The translations under genes and the position numbers were made by a program. The notes beneath the pieces are model-generated. The model was not told where the DNA came from and ran no database searches. It saw nothing but the letters and a program-made list of their open reading frames with translations. From the NCBI GenBank assembly GCA_929200255.1, contig CAKMYZ010000023.1, positions 1 through 39,654 on the forward strand: a stretch of DNA of 39,654 nucleotides, given 5' to 3'. Position 1 is the stretch's first letter. Each line of letters starts with the position of its first letter. The DNA is from an uncultured Alphaproteobacteria bacterium (lineage in GTDB: Bacteria; Pseudomonadota; Alphaproteobacteria; Rhodobacterales; Rhodobacteraceae). Below, piece after piece: positions 16,414-24,687 of the stretch.

Positions 16414-18137
16414 GGATTCGACGTCGGAATAGAGCAGCTTGATGGTAGCACTTGGCGCACCTGTGGCGGCGCAAGATCATGTTCGACGGTACTGCAGTCG
16501 ACCGCCCCGATTTCGCCATCCCCAACCACTGGACGACAGTACAGGAATTCCTCAATTGGAATGACCGGCGGTACCGTGTTCGCATTCGCACAGGCACAGC
16601 ACCGGATTTCTTCGACCATACGGTTAGGGTGGCATTTGTTGTCACGGATGTCCGTGCCATTAAACGCAGTGTCCCAAACTTGTGTGTTTTGGTTCACATG
16701 CTGCAAGATGGGGCCCTGTACTTTGTACAGCAATGCGGCCAGGATAACCCCGTTATTGTTGGCGGTTTGTAGTGGGATAAAGCCATTTCCATTTTCGTAG
16801 AGACCCTCGTAGAATCCGCGGCCTGGTTGGGATAAATCCGCGACGGTTTCGAACAACAAATCAGTATAAACAGTGTCCCAAAGCGCCCAAAGACCAACAG
16901 CGGCCTTGGCAGATACCGCCGCGCGATCAGGCTGGTATTCACCCGTTGGATCTAACGTGTTCCATGGATAACCATCGGCAAAGATGCTGTCGTAAACAAA
17001 GTAGGGGCGGCCTTCGACCTGATGCTCCGACCGTGCCGTGATGATCCCGGTCTGTTCAAAACGGCGCTGCTGAACAAGGTAGATGCGATTGGCAAACTCG
17101 GCACGCCACCCGTTGCTGGCCACCAACCCGTCGTTGGAATTGTCGGTTGGCAAATCCCAGCCCATTTCCAACCCGTCAAGGATGTAACCCTCGGTCAGCA
17201 CGTAATTCTGGCTTTTGAAGACGCGCGGGTCACGCCCATCATGGGGGACAGGTACACCGTAGATTGTCGTGTAGGCCAGTGGTTCCGGAGACATGGCCCG
17301 ATCCACATCAAACCCCCAAAGGGCAAAGCCTTTCGCCGCGTATTCCTCGTAACCTAGACGACCCTCCTGAACGTAGCGTGTTTCGCCATTATCCTGAGTG
17401 AACGATCCAAACATCCGACCGTCTTCGTTGATCAAATTGCAGAAATTCCAGCGCATTGGCACATTGTCGACGCTGTTAGCTAGGTGGGGGTGGCGTTCCT
17501 TGATAATTTGCAACCAAACCAAAAGGCGACCGATGTCGTTTGCGGACATGCCAATCTCACCGGGCTCGTTTGCATAGTTGACCATCTCGCCCGTCGCAGA
17601 ATTGTACACTTTGTTAGGGGCCTCACCCCGATAAAGCTGTAGGTTGCGCAACGTATTCAGAAGCTGTGTGGCACGGCTGTCGAATTCCCGCTTGTCGATT
17701 ACGCACAGCTCATAGGCAGCGGCCAAGGCACTGATATATGACGCTGTGTCCCAAAGCGTCGTTGATGGGTAGTTCCCGACAGCGTTTACCAAGCCTGTGT
17801 CAGGTTGGAAGAAGGTCTCGAAGTAGGACCAAGCCGTTTGGGCCATTGCAAACTCACGCTCAGTCAGCTGACCGTTCCTGCCTACATGTGCGGTAGATTG
17901 GTTCTGCAAACCACGTGCACACTCTGCCACAATGGGTTCAGACGCCGTGATCGTAAGCGGTGTCTCCGACGTGATTGTCACACTGCGATAGTCTTGACCA
18001 TTCAGTGTGACACCGTCGATGGTCAGAACAAGCGGTGCTTCCTCTGCTTCTTGCGCCCATACCGTACCCCCGCCAGACATGCCAAAGATAACGAATGCAA
18101 CAGCGAGCAATAAGTTAAGAATTTTCCTCGTTTTCAT
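16410..18137 (-). CDS. DUF3131 protein with cysteine-rich tail (first copy)
   Basis: A 575-residue exported protein with a signal peptide at about 1-28 (ending GGGTVWAQ). A beta-type segment at about 35-75 (APLVLTIDGVTLNGQDYRSV) precedes the DUF3131 domain at about 95-480. Motifs parallel the second copy: AMAQTAWSYFETFFQPDTGLVN, NYPSTTLWDTASY, NKVYNSATGEMVNYANEP, LGYEEYAAKGFALWGFD and PYFVYDSIFADGYPW. After residue 490 comes a tail with several cysteines (EEIRCCACANAN, LYCRPV, DCSTVEH, SSCSIP) that is absent from the other copy. The tail may form disulphides or bind a partner. It overlaps the kinase gene by ATGA, so the regulatory and polysaccharide genes share one mRNA. Confidence 0.83.
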   Translation of the reverse strand: MKTRKILNLLLAVAFVIFGMSGGGTVWAQEAEEAPLVLTIDGVTLNGQDYRSVTITSETPLTITASEPIVAECARGLQNQSTAHVGRNGQLTEREFAMAQTAWSYFETFFQPDTGLVNAVGNYPSTTLWDTASYISALAAAYELCVIDKREFDSRATQLLNTLRNLQLYRGEAPNKVYNSATGEMVNYANEPGEIGMSANDIGRLLVWLQIIKERHPHLANSVDNVPMRWNFCNLINEDGRMFGSFTQDNGETRYVQEGRLGYEEYAAKGFALWGFDVDRAMSPEPLAYTTIYGVPVPHDGRDPRVFKSQNYVLTEGYILDGLEMGWDLPTDNSNDGLVASNGWRAEFANRIYLVQQRRFEQTGIITARSEHQVEGRPYFVYDSIFADGYPWNTLDPTGEYQPDRAAVSAKAAVGLWALWDTVYTDLLFETVADLSQPGRGFYEGLYENGNGFIPLQTANNNGVILAALLYKVQGPILQHVNQNTQVWDTAFNGTDIRDNKCHPNRMVEEIRCCACANANTVPPVIPIEEFLYCRPVVGDGEIGAVDCSTVEHDLAPPQVRQVLPSSCSIPTSNP

Positions 18138-18571
18138 TCTTCTTCTCCAGCTTGCGTCACAACAGCCTTTGCGAATTGCAACGCAAGGCGGTTGCGATCA
18201 CCTGACCGGCCATAGTCGACGACGTCGGCACATTGCATGATAAGGCCAAGCCCCCGACCTTTTTCTGCCAAAGAGTCTACGTTTTCCAAGTCCGTCGCGT
18301 GATTGCGCGGATCAAAAGCCTCGGTGCCAACCGGGTCGAATATCTCAACCAACACCGTGTCATCGCGATCGGTGGTGATGACATCGATCAACCCTTTTCT
18401 GTCATTCGGTTTTGCATGCTTGACGATGTTTGTCAGAGCTTCCGACAGGCACAATTCAAATCTGAACGCCGTATCAGGACCAAGCGCCACACGGATGCGA
18501 GCCGCTAGAAACTTGACCAGCTGGTCCACTTGCTCAAGCGTGTTTTGCACCTGATGGCGGCTTGTGATCAC
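18134..18571 (-). CDS. RsbW/SpoIIAB-like serine kinase (partner-switching)
   Basis: A 145-residue cytoplasmic GHKL ATPase of the anti-sigma-factor kinase type (HATPase_c_2). The N-box is at residues 44-48 (SEALTNIVKHA) and the G-box is EKGRGLGLIMQCADVVDY. In partner switching such a kinase phosphorylates a STAS protein on serine and holds a target protein when the STAS partner is unavailable. The STAS gene overlaps it by 4 nt, and the PP2C phosphatase gene lies just before that. No sigma factor gene lies in the window, so the target may be a different protein, possibly one from this operon. Confidence 0.88.
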   Translation of the reverse strand: MITSRHQVQNTLEQVDQLVKFLAARIRVALGPDTAFRFELCLSEALTNIVKHAKPNDRKGLIDVITTDRDDTVLVEIFDPVGTEAFDPRNHATDLENVDSLAEKGRGLGLIMQCADVVDYGRSGDRNRLALQFAKAVVTQAGEEE

Positions 18572-18912
18572 TGGCTTTCAGCCATCGACTGAACAGCTGA
18601 ATCCACGTCATCATAAACCTTGAAGACACGATCCATCCGGCAAATCCGAAACATCTGTTTGACATCATTGCTAAGGCCCGAGACAGACAATTCGCCGCGA
18701 TGGCCAATCTTTTTTAAAACCCCGACAAGGGCTCCAAGACCGGATGAATCTAAAAAAGATACGTCTTTGAAATCAACAATGAGTTGCGTAGCACCGCCGT
18801 TGATCAGATCCGTCACTTCGTCCTTGAACACCTTGGCGTTCATGGCAGTGAGCCTCTCTGCTCCTGGTCCGATCACCGTAATGTTGGGATCATGTGTCTT
18901 AGAGTGTATCAT
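18568..18912 (-). CDS. STAS-domain anti-sigma-factor antagonist
   Basis: A 114-residue single-domain STAS protein of the SpoIIAA/RsbV type. The signature FLDSSGLGALVG places serines at 56-57 where SpoIIAA is phosphorylated, the second serine being the equivalent one. It is expected to be phosphorylated by the kinase encoded next and dephosphorylated by the PP2C protein encoded before it. It overlaps the phosphatase gene by 14 nt and the kinase gene by ATGA. The full length matches the family. Confidence 0.9.
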   Translation of the reverse strand: MIHSKTHDPNITVIGPGAERLTAMNAKVFKDEVTDLINGGATQLIVDFKDVSFLDSSGLGALVGVLKKIGHRGELSVSGLSNDVKQMFRICRMDRVFKVYDDVDSAVQSMAESQ

Positions 18913-20095
18913 GGGAGGCTTTCCTTTCTAACATGACAACCGTCAGGTCGTCTTCTAGGGGGGCGCCGTCACGCCATTCGTCTAAGGCTCTAACCATTTC
19001 GTTAGGAATCTTGTTTGCGCGAACCGACGGAAATAGCTGCGTTACATCGCGCACGCGTGTATCTCCAAATAGTTGACCAGAAGTGTTTTCTGCTTCGGCT
19101 GCAGCGTCAGAACATATAACCAACGCAGCACCCACCTCAAAATGGTGTTCGCTGTTGTCATAGGTTGCCGTGGGGATCATCCCGACAGGAAAGCCCCCTT
19201 CCCCAACCGATATAGCGCGTCCGTATCGGTCAACATAGAATGCCGAAGGGTATCCCGCCTGACAGTAATCGACATGACCTGATGCCCTGTCGATAATCCC
19301 ACAAAACATCGTGAAGTAGTCATCGTTTTCGGACACGCTGAAACGCTGATTCAACACATCAATCATATTCGCCGGATCGGGTCGCCCATTGGCATCAAAT
19401 GCGTGTGTGCGAAAATAATCTGGAGTCACCAAATGCCCGATTGCGACGGACAGCAGTGAGGCGTGTACGCCATGACCTGACACATCAACCGCATAAAACC
19501 CCAATTTTTGGTCGTTTAGTGCAAAGCAACCGAACATGTCGCCTGACACGATAGCTGACGGTACAAATGCCGATGCAACCTCAAACCCCATAATGTCTTC
19601 TTGCAAGTTAGGCAGCAATTGTCGTTGCGCTGTTGCTGCGGTGCGCAAATCTTCTTCAATCCGTTCGTTCGCCTCTTTCAATACGCGCGTACGCTCTGCA
19701 AGTTCATCTGCATGATTGATGAGACGAGTAGCAGTTCTGATCCGCGCCTTGAGCACCTCAGTACTGCTGCCCTTGGAGATAAAGTCGTCGGCACCCACCC
19801 GGAGCGCCTCAACACGATCTTCCGCGTCATCAGTATCCGTCAGCATGATGACGTGGATGTAGTACCCCAAGTCAAGTTCGCGGAGTTTTCGCGTAAGCCG
19901 AATTCCGTCAAGTTTAGGCATTCGCAGATCGCTGATAACAATCTTCACACCCGTCTCAACAGCCAGTTCCAGCGCCTCATACCCGTCCTCAGCCTCGATC
20001 GCGTGATGACCGAGTTCATTGATCAGGCTGCAAAGGTAAAGCCTTTGCAGCTCGCTGTCTTCAGCAACAATAATTTTCAAACGGGCCAATGGCAT
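18899..20095 (-). CDS. Response regulator with PP2C (SpoIIE/RsbU-type) phosphatase output
   Basis: A 398-residue cytoplasmic protein. The receiver domain at about 6-122 has acidic residues E12-D13, phospho-acceptor D56 (VISDLRMP) and a late K (DDFISKGS). A coiled-coil linker at about 135-170 joins it to a PP2C-type serine phosphatase domain at about 185-390, with metal-binding motifs SGDMFGCF, DVSGHGVHASL and the final DDLTVVML. Phosphorylation of D56 should switch dephosphorylation of the STAS protein encoded next. I chose the ATG at 20095; the in-frame extension begins with TTG and lacks a Shine-Dalgarno. It is the first gene of the eight-gene operon. The HPt of the hybrid kinase at 21827 is a candidate phosphodonor. 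Confidence 0.9.
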   Translation of the reverse strand: MPLARLKIIVAEDSELQRLYLCSLINELGHHAIEAEDGYEALELAVETGVKIVISDLRMPKLDGIRLTRKLRELDLGYYIHVIMLTDTDDAEDRVEALRVGADDFISKGSSTEVLKARIRTATRLINHADELAERTRVLKEANERIEEDLRTAATAQRQLLPNLQEDIMGFEVASAFVPSAIVSGDMFGCFALNDQKLGFYAVDVSGHGVHASLLSVAIGHLVTPDYFRTHAFDANGRPDPANMIDVLNQRFSVSENDDYFTMFCGIIDRASGHVDYCQAGYPSAFYVDRYGRAISVGEGGFPVGMIPTATYDNSEHHFEVGAALVICSDAAAEAENTSGQLFGDTRVRDVTQLFPSVRANKIPNEMVRALDEWRDGAPLEDDLTVVMLERKASHDTL

Positions 20096-20433
20096 TGGTA
20101 ACTCACTACTCAACTTATGCGTGATTTTCAAGAAATGGAGCTGACTAGTTCACTGATATACGTGAAATCTGGCTTAACGGTGTCAAAATCACATCTGTGC
20201 CGGCCCCCGCACACAAAGCCACAAGACATCACTAAAATTTTCGCCACTTTCTTCAACTTCAAGGCGAATAAAATTCCATTTCAACGGCAGCTTGGTTGCC
20301 CTTTCTGACCCGCGCGCATGTACAGTTGTGTATCTCCATACGTACGGGATATCTGGTTCAGAATGTGTTTAGAACTGCGAGATCGGATTGATCATCAGCG
20401 CATTTGAACCAAAATTAGTCCGAATGGATAGGT
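20096..20433. other. Upstream region of the eight-gene operon, no gene
   Basis: This 338-nt stretch lies between the response regulator gene at 20434 and the REC-PP2C gene. I see no coding frame with support. It should hold the promoter of the long operon (candidate listed separately) and the end of the luxR-type transcript, for which no clear hairpin is visible. A GGATAGGT octamer at 20426 matches half of the palindrome at 21173, but such octamers are expected by chance at this window size. Confidence 0.4.
20155..20186 (-). promoter_or_regulatory. Candidate promoter of the partner-switch/polysaccharide operon
   Basis: On the minus strand a perfect TTGACA (20181-20186) is followed by a TATA-like stretch GTATATC at 20155-20161. 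The spacer is 19-20 nt, longer than ideal. Predicted transcription would begin roughly 50 nt before the ATG at 20095. Spacing is the weak point. Confidence 0.35.
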
Positions 20434-21048
20434 TTAGAACAGCCCTGCTTCGCGCGCGATCAACGCCGCTTGTGTTCTATTTGACGCTTCAAGCTTACGG
20501 TAAAGTGTTTTCATATGCAGTTTGACCGTAGGCTCTTGGATGTCCAGATCACGCGCAATTTCCTTGTTCGACTTACCCTCTGTCAAACCCTTAAGAACTT
20601 GCTGCTCCCGTTCGGTAAGCTTTTTAGCCAGGGGGTGTGTTTCAACCTCTTCTGCCGTCGTCATAAAATCAATTGGCGCGTATTGCTCGCCCATTGCCAT
20701 AAATTTCACAGCGTTCACCAAGGATTTCGCAGGCAGCGATTTTGGGATAAACCCCGCAGCGCCAGCTTCCAAAGCACTTTCTGCAACCTTCTTTGTTGCC
20801 TCACCAGAGATCAACGCCACTCTTTGCCCATCGCCCATCGCCATTGCTGCCTTCAACCCGTCAAGCCCGTTCATTCCAGGCATATTGTAATCGAGCAGGA
20901 TCAGATCATAGGGGGCATCCGCTTCAATCCGCTCAACAGCCTGCGAAAATGTTCCGACGGCAGAAGTTTCAATACTTCCTTCATTATTGAGAAACATCAC
21001 AAGTGTGTCTCTTAGTAAGTCGTGGTCGTCTGCTACCAGTATGCGCAT
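20434..21048 (-). CDS. LuxR/NarL-type response regulator
   Basis: A 204-residue DNA-binding response regulator. The receiver domain at about 1-118 has D8-D9, phospho-acceptor D53 (LLDYNMPGMNG) and K in FIPKSLPAKS. The LuxR-type helix-turn-helix at about 137-200 reads LTEREQQVLKGLTEGKSNKE followed by EPTVKLHMKTLYRKL. I chose the ATG at 21048 because GAGGA lies 7 nt upstream; an extension to 21087 is unlikely. It diverges from the pair at 21267-24331, whose hybrid kinase is its probable partner. The palindrome at 21173-21192 may be its own binding site. Confidence 0.92.
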   Translation of the reverse strand: MRILVADDHDLLRDTLVMFLNNEGSIETSAVGTFSQAVERIEADAPYDLILLDYNMPGMNGLDGLKAAMAMGDGQRVALISGEATKKVAESALEAGAAGFIPKSLPAKSLVNAVKFMAMGEQYAPIDFMTTAEEVETHPLAKKLTEREQQVLKGLTEGKSNKEIARDLDIQEPTVKLHMKTLYRKLEASNRTQAALIAREAGLF

Positions 21049-21172
21049 CACATGGTCCTCGTCAGCTTGAGGTGGTTTACAACACAACTATGACCATTCA
21101 TGGGCGAAGAAACAGGGGGGATTTTTCCACCCGGCAATCCATGACGTTACTGCATAGGCAAATGGCCAAACT

Positions 21173-21192
21173 ACCTATCCGATCGGATAGGT
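21173..21192. promoter_or_regulatory. Perfect 20-bp palindrome, probable operator
   Basis: The sequence ACCTATCCGATCGGATAGGT is a perfect palindrome with no spacer. It lies in the 218-nt divergent region, 75 nt before the ATG at 21267 and 125 nt from the ATG at 21048. Dimeric LuxR-type or other HTH regulators bind such sites, so it may control one or both divergent genes. There is no T-run, so it is not a terminator. Confidence 0.7.
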
Positions 21193-21266
21193 GGATATAC
21201 GGATGCCCACATGAGTGCACACGCATTGGATGATAAACGGGTCAAACAATTTAAAAGGATGATCCT

Positions 21267-21782
21267 ATGCTGACCCGAATTGCGCAGACTTCACTTAGCC
21301 TTGTTCTTATCTTCGGCTTGATCTCACCTGCATCGGCTGACGACCTTCCCGCGCCGCAGGGTGAAGTCATTTTGACCGTTTCAGGGGATATTTCTGCAAC
21401 GAACGTAGATGAAACGCTGACACTTGATCGTCAGATGCTATCAGCTCTTCCAGCAACAACTTTTGAGACATCCACGATTTGGACAGACGGGGTCCATACC
21501 TTTACGGGTGTATCTCTGGTCGATCTTATAGATGTGCTTGGCATGGAAAACGGCCGACTTCTTGCAACTGCAATTAATGACTACACAGTCGAGATACCGG
21601 TCACTGACGCCGTCGAAGGTGGACCAATTATTGCCTATCTGATGGATGGCGCGGAAATGTCCGTACGAGATAAAGGCCCCCTTTGGGTAATCTACCCTTA
21701 CGATAGTGAAGCAGACTATCGTACCGAAGTAATTTACTCGCGTAGCATCTGGCAACTCGACAGGGTCGAAGTCATTCAGTAA
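21267..21782 (+). CDS. Small molybdopterin-oxidoreductase-fold periplasmic protein
   Basis: A 171-residue exported protein with a signal peptide at about 1-24 (ending ISPASA). The mature part resembles the oxidoreductase molybdopterin-binding fold of sulfite-oxidase-like proteins (TFTGVSLVDLIDVLGM, DYTVEIPVTD, MSVRDKGPLWVIYPYD). It contains no cysteine at all, so the cysteine that ligates molybdenum in that superfamily is absent. It is therefore probably not an active molybdoenzyme. It lies 44 nt before the hybrid kinase gene and could be the periplasmic sensing partner of that kinase. AAAGGA precedes the ATG at a good distance. Confidence 0.75.
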   Translation: MLTRIAQTSLSLVLIFGLISPASADDLPAPQGEVILTVSGDISATNVDETLTLDRQMLSALPATTFETSTIWTDGVHTFTGVSLVDLIDVLGMENGRLLATAINDYTVEIPVTDAVEGGPIIAYLMDGAEMSVRDKGPLWVIYPYDSEADYRTEVIYSRSIWQLDRVEVIQ

Positions 21783-21826
21783 CTTTCGGGGTTACTCCAT
21801 CGACATCAGATGAAGGGATATCTCGG

Positions 21827-24331
21827 GTGCTCAATAACCTTCCAGCGCGTAAAAGCAACGGCCGCAAGCTCGCCATGCTTGCTGGCCTTGTGGCTGTCGG
21901 CGCGATTGCGCTTTTGACCGACAATGTATCACGTGAAATCCGATTGCTTGGTTCTGCTCGATCTGACAACGTACAATGGGCACTGGTTCAGACGCAAGTC
22001 GAGTTCCTTGAATTCACACAACAAATCGACCTAGAGCCGGTTAACCCAGCAGAGCTTCGACTTGAATTCGACGTCTTCTACAGCCGCGTCGCAACCATTC
22101 GGGAAGCAACCGTTTTTGAAGAGCTCCGTTCTGATCCGTCATCCAGCCTGCATTTGGATGGTTTGGTCGCCTTCCTGGACGAAGCTGTCACGATCATTGA
22201 TAGCCCTGACGATGATCTCCTTGGGCAAATCCCTCAGCTACTAAGACTATCTGAGGACATCGCTCCAACCGTTCGCGCCTTGGGAAATTCTGGACTAGAC
22301 GCATTTGCGCAGTCTGCCGACAGTCAACGTGAAGCCGTTGCGCGCACGATGACACAGCTGGCTATTGCAATTGTGACCCTCATCGGGGTGTTGTTGATGG
22401 CGATTCTATTCCTCAACCGCCTGAATGCGCAGATTACAAGACGCGAGCAGGAAAACCACCAGACATCAACACGCATGACAACCGTGATGAGCACATCGCT
22501 GGATGGTGTGATCGTCTGCGATTCCAACGGTCTGATCCTAGAGTTCAATCCGGCAGCCGAGCACATCTTTGGCCGCGTGGAAAAAGACGTGCTGGGTCAA
22601 GAGATCGGGTCAGTCATCGTTCCGGACCACCTGCGTGATGCCCACGATGCAGGCATGGAACGTATGCGAAACAGGGGCGAAAAACGCGTCGTTGGCAAAG
22701 GCCGGGTGCAACTAGAAGCCAAACACCACGATGGTCGCATTTTCCCTGTGGAACTGGCCATTCAATCCGCAGCAACAGACGAAGGAGAGATTTTCATCGC
22801 CTTTTTGCGCGACATTTCAAAACGGGTTGCCGACGAAGCAGAGCTCGTCGAAGCGCGCGACAAAGCTCTTGCAAGCGAGAAGTTGAAGACGGACTTCCTG
22901 TCGACCATGAGCCACGAAATTCGGACACCGCTAAATGGGCTGCTAGGCAATATGAACCTGCTGCGAGACACTGAATTATCTCAGCAACAAGACCGCTACC
23001 TTGGCTATATGGAAACGTCCGGGCGCTTGTTGATGAGCCACATATCAGATGTCCTAGACATCACACGTTACGACGCGGGCAAACTCAATACCCGATCAGA
23101 GCCAGTAAATATTTCTGCATTGTTTCAAGATATTATAGACAATCAGGGCAGTACCGCTGCAAAGAACGAAACCTCTTTGACTTGGGATTGGCACGGCCCA
23201 AGCATGGATTGGGTTCTGTCTGACCATGATCGGCTTCAGCATGTTATGATGAATTTGATCGGCAATGCTGTGAAATTCACGCGGCGTGGGAAGGTGACCG
23301 TTATTGTTGAAAATACAGGCACATCAGATGCGCCTGAGCTGTTCGTGAAAATACAAGATACGGGCCCAGGTATGTCCGAAGACCTCGCGAAGCGCGTCTT
23401 CGACGATTTTGTCACCGGCAATACCGCATATGACCGTGATGTCGGTGGGACCGGCCTTGGGCTCAGCATAGCAAAACGGTTTGTTCATGCGTTGGGCGGT
23501 GAAATCGGTGTAGATAGCATTCTGGGCCAAGGCAGTACATTTTGGGTAAGACTGCCGGTCTCAATCGCAGACGCCCCGGAAGAGGACAATGGCGACGATG
23601 TCGCCCCCCACCAGCCGGGTCAATCGCAGCTTGTGCTCTTGGTTGAAGACAATGAAATCAACCGGATTGTTGCGCGCGAAATGCTTCAGTCAGAAAGGCA
23701 CACCGTCGTTGAAGCGAGTGACGGCCGTCAGGGCGTCGATACCGCAAAAACAACGCGATTTGACCTCATCCTGATGGATATCAGCATGCCAATAATGGAC
23801 GGTCGCGCCGCAACCCGCGCCATCCGTGCGGGTAACGGTGCCTGCAAAGATGCGGTTATTGTTGCACTCACAGCCAACGCGATGCCCGAAGAGCAAAAGG
23901 AATTCCTTGCTGATGGTATGAACGACATTTTGACCAAGCCGCTGTCAAGGGATGCACTGCGAGCCCTTCTTAAGAAAACTGGCGGTGTCCGCGAAAACTG
24001 TGAGATCCCAATGATCAACAAGAGCCATAACGCCGAAACGCGTGAGGCACTGGGTGAAGAAACCTACGTCAGACTGCGCTCCAGGTTCGTCAGTGAAGTA
24101 GACGAATTTCGTGAGTGGCTAGGGGCGGACGAGGTGCGCGACTACTTGGAAATATCGACTTACTCTCACAAGGTCGCCGGTAGTGCCGCCGTATTTGGTG
24201 CAGACCAGTTACGCGGTACTCTCAAAGAGATCGAGGCTGCTGCGAAAGTTGGAGATGTCAAAGCAATTAAAGACCAAGAGTGGGCTCTCGTTGATATTTG
24301 GCAGGAGACAAAGCTGCAATTGTCGAACTAG
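21827..24331 (+). CDS. Hybrid sensor histidine kinase (PAS-HisKA-HATPase-REC-HPt)
   Basis: An 834-residue inner-membrane kinase. Membrane segments at about 14-31 and 178-197 enclose a periplasmic helical sensor region. A PAS domain follows at about 215-335, then HisKA with H363 (STMSHEIRTPLNG) and the HATPase domain with N (MMNLIGNAVKFT) and G boxes (DTGPGM, GGTGLGLSIAKRF). The receiver at about 600-715 carries D651, and the C-terminal HPt carries H781 (YSHKVAGSAAVFG). The expected relay is H363 to D651 to H781 to a separate receiver. The GTG start has AAGGGA 8 nt upstream. Likely receivers are the LuxR-type regulator (D53) and the REC-PP2C protein (D56). The signal is unknown; the small protein at 21267 may contribute. 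Confidence 0.93.
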   Translation: MLNNLPARKSNGRKLAMLAGLVAVGAIALLTDNVSREIRLLGSARSDNVQWALVQTQVEFLEFTQQIDLEPVNPAELRLEFDVFYSRVATIREATVFEELRSDPSSSLHLDGLVAFLDEAVTIIDSPDDDLLGQIPQLLRLSEDIAPTVRALGNSGLDAFAQSADSQREAVARTMTQLAIAIVTLIGVLLMAILFLNRLNAQITRREQENHQTSTRMTTVMSTSLDGVIVCDSNGLILEFNPAAEHIFGRVEKDVLGQEIGSVIVPDHLRDAHDAGMERMRNRGEKRVVGKGRVQLEAKHHDGRIFPVELAIQSAATDEGEIFIAFLRDISKRVADEAELVEARDKALASEKLKTDFLSTMSHEIRTPLNGLLGNMNLLRDTELSQQQDRYLGYMETSGRLLMSHISDVLDITRYDAGKLNTRSEPVNISALFQDIIDNQGSTAAKNETSLTWDWHGPSMDWVLSDHDRLQHVMMNLIGNAVKFTRRGKVTVIVENTGTSDAPELFVKIQDTGPGMSEDLAKRVFDDFVTGNTAYDRDVGGTGLGLSIAKRFVHALGGEIGVDSILGQGSTFWVRLPVSIADAPEEDNGDDVAPHQPGQSQLVLLVEDNEINRIVAREMLQSERHTVVEASDGRQGVDTAKTTRFDLILMDISMPIMDGRAATRAIRAGNGACKDAVIVALTANAMPEEQKEFLADGMNDILTKPLSRDALRALLKKTGGVRENCEIPMINKSHNAETREALGEETYVRLRSRFVSEVDEFREWLGADEVRDYLEISTYSHKVAGSAAVFGADQLRGTLKEIEAAAKVGDVKAIKDQEWALVDIWQETKLQLSN

Positions 24332-24687
24332 GGTATGTAACGCTATTGAGCAGCGTCATATTTTTCTAAGCATTTGTTACTATTGATATAATATACTAGC
24401 CTTACGCATCAATCCAGCGTGGGATTGTGCGGGTTTCGACCCTAATCGTCGTCAGCGCTATCATTTTTGTTGCAGTGATTGACTACAATGGCGTGTCCTT
24501 TGCCCGCAAAGTATGGGCTTCAGGGCCAAACAGCTTCGCCTTAAATGCGATCCACTCTTTACAGGGGCTGAACAACGAACTCATGTGGCTGCGAACTCAC
24601 AAAACGTTTCTGGCTTACGAGCTGCCACAGCAGCACCGGAAACTGTCCAAAGATTGGACAGTATTGCTGTGCAAGCTTCGAAAACAC
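24332..24687. other. Intergenic region after the hybrid kinase, no supported gene
   Basis: This 356-nt stretch separates the convergent hybrid kinase and gspD. A GTG-started 94-codon plus-strand frame (24427-24711) has a hydrophobic N-terminus but no recognisable homology. It runs through the inverted repeat at 24642-24662 and into gspD, so I do not call it a gene. The AT-rich start (24355-24400) has no clear terminator hairpin. Confidence 0.4.
24642..24662. terminator. Inverted repeat downstream of gspD, possible terminator
   Basis: ACTGTCCAA and TTGGACAGT form a perfect 9-bp stem around AGA. It lies 26 nt after the gspD stop codon on the minus strand. The tract after it (TTCCGG) is poor in T, so termination would be weak. 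It may instead be a protein-binding site. Confidence 0.4.
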
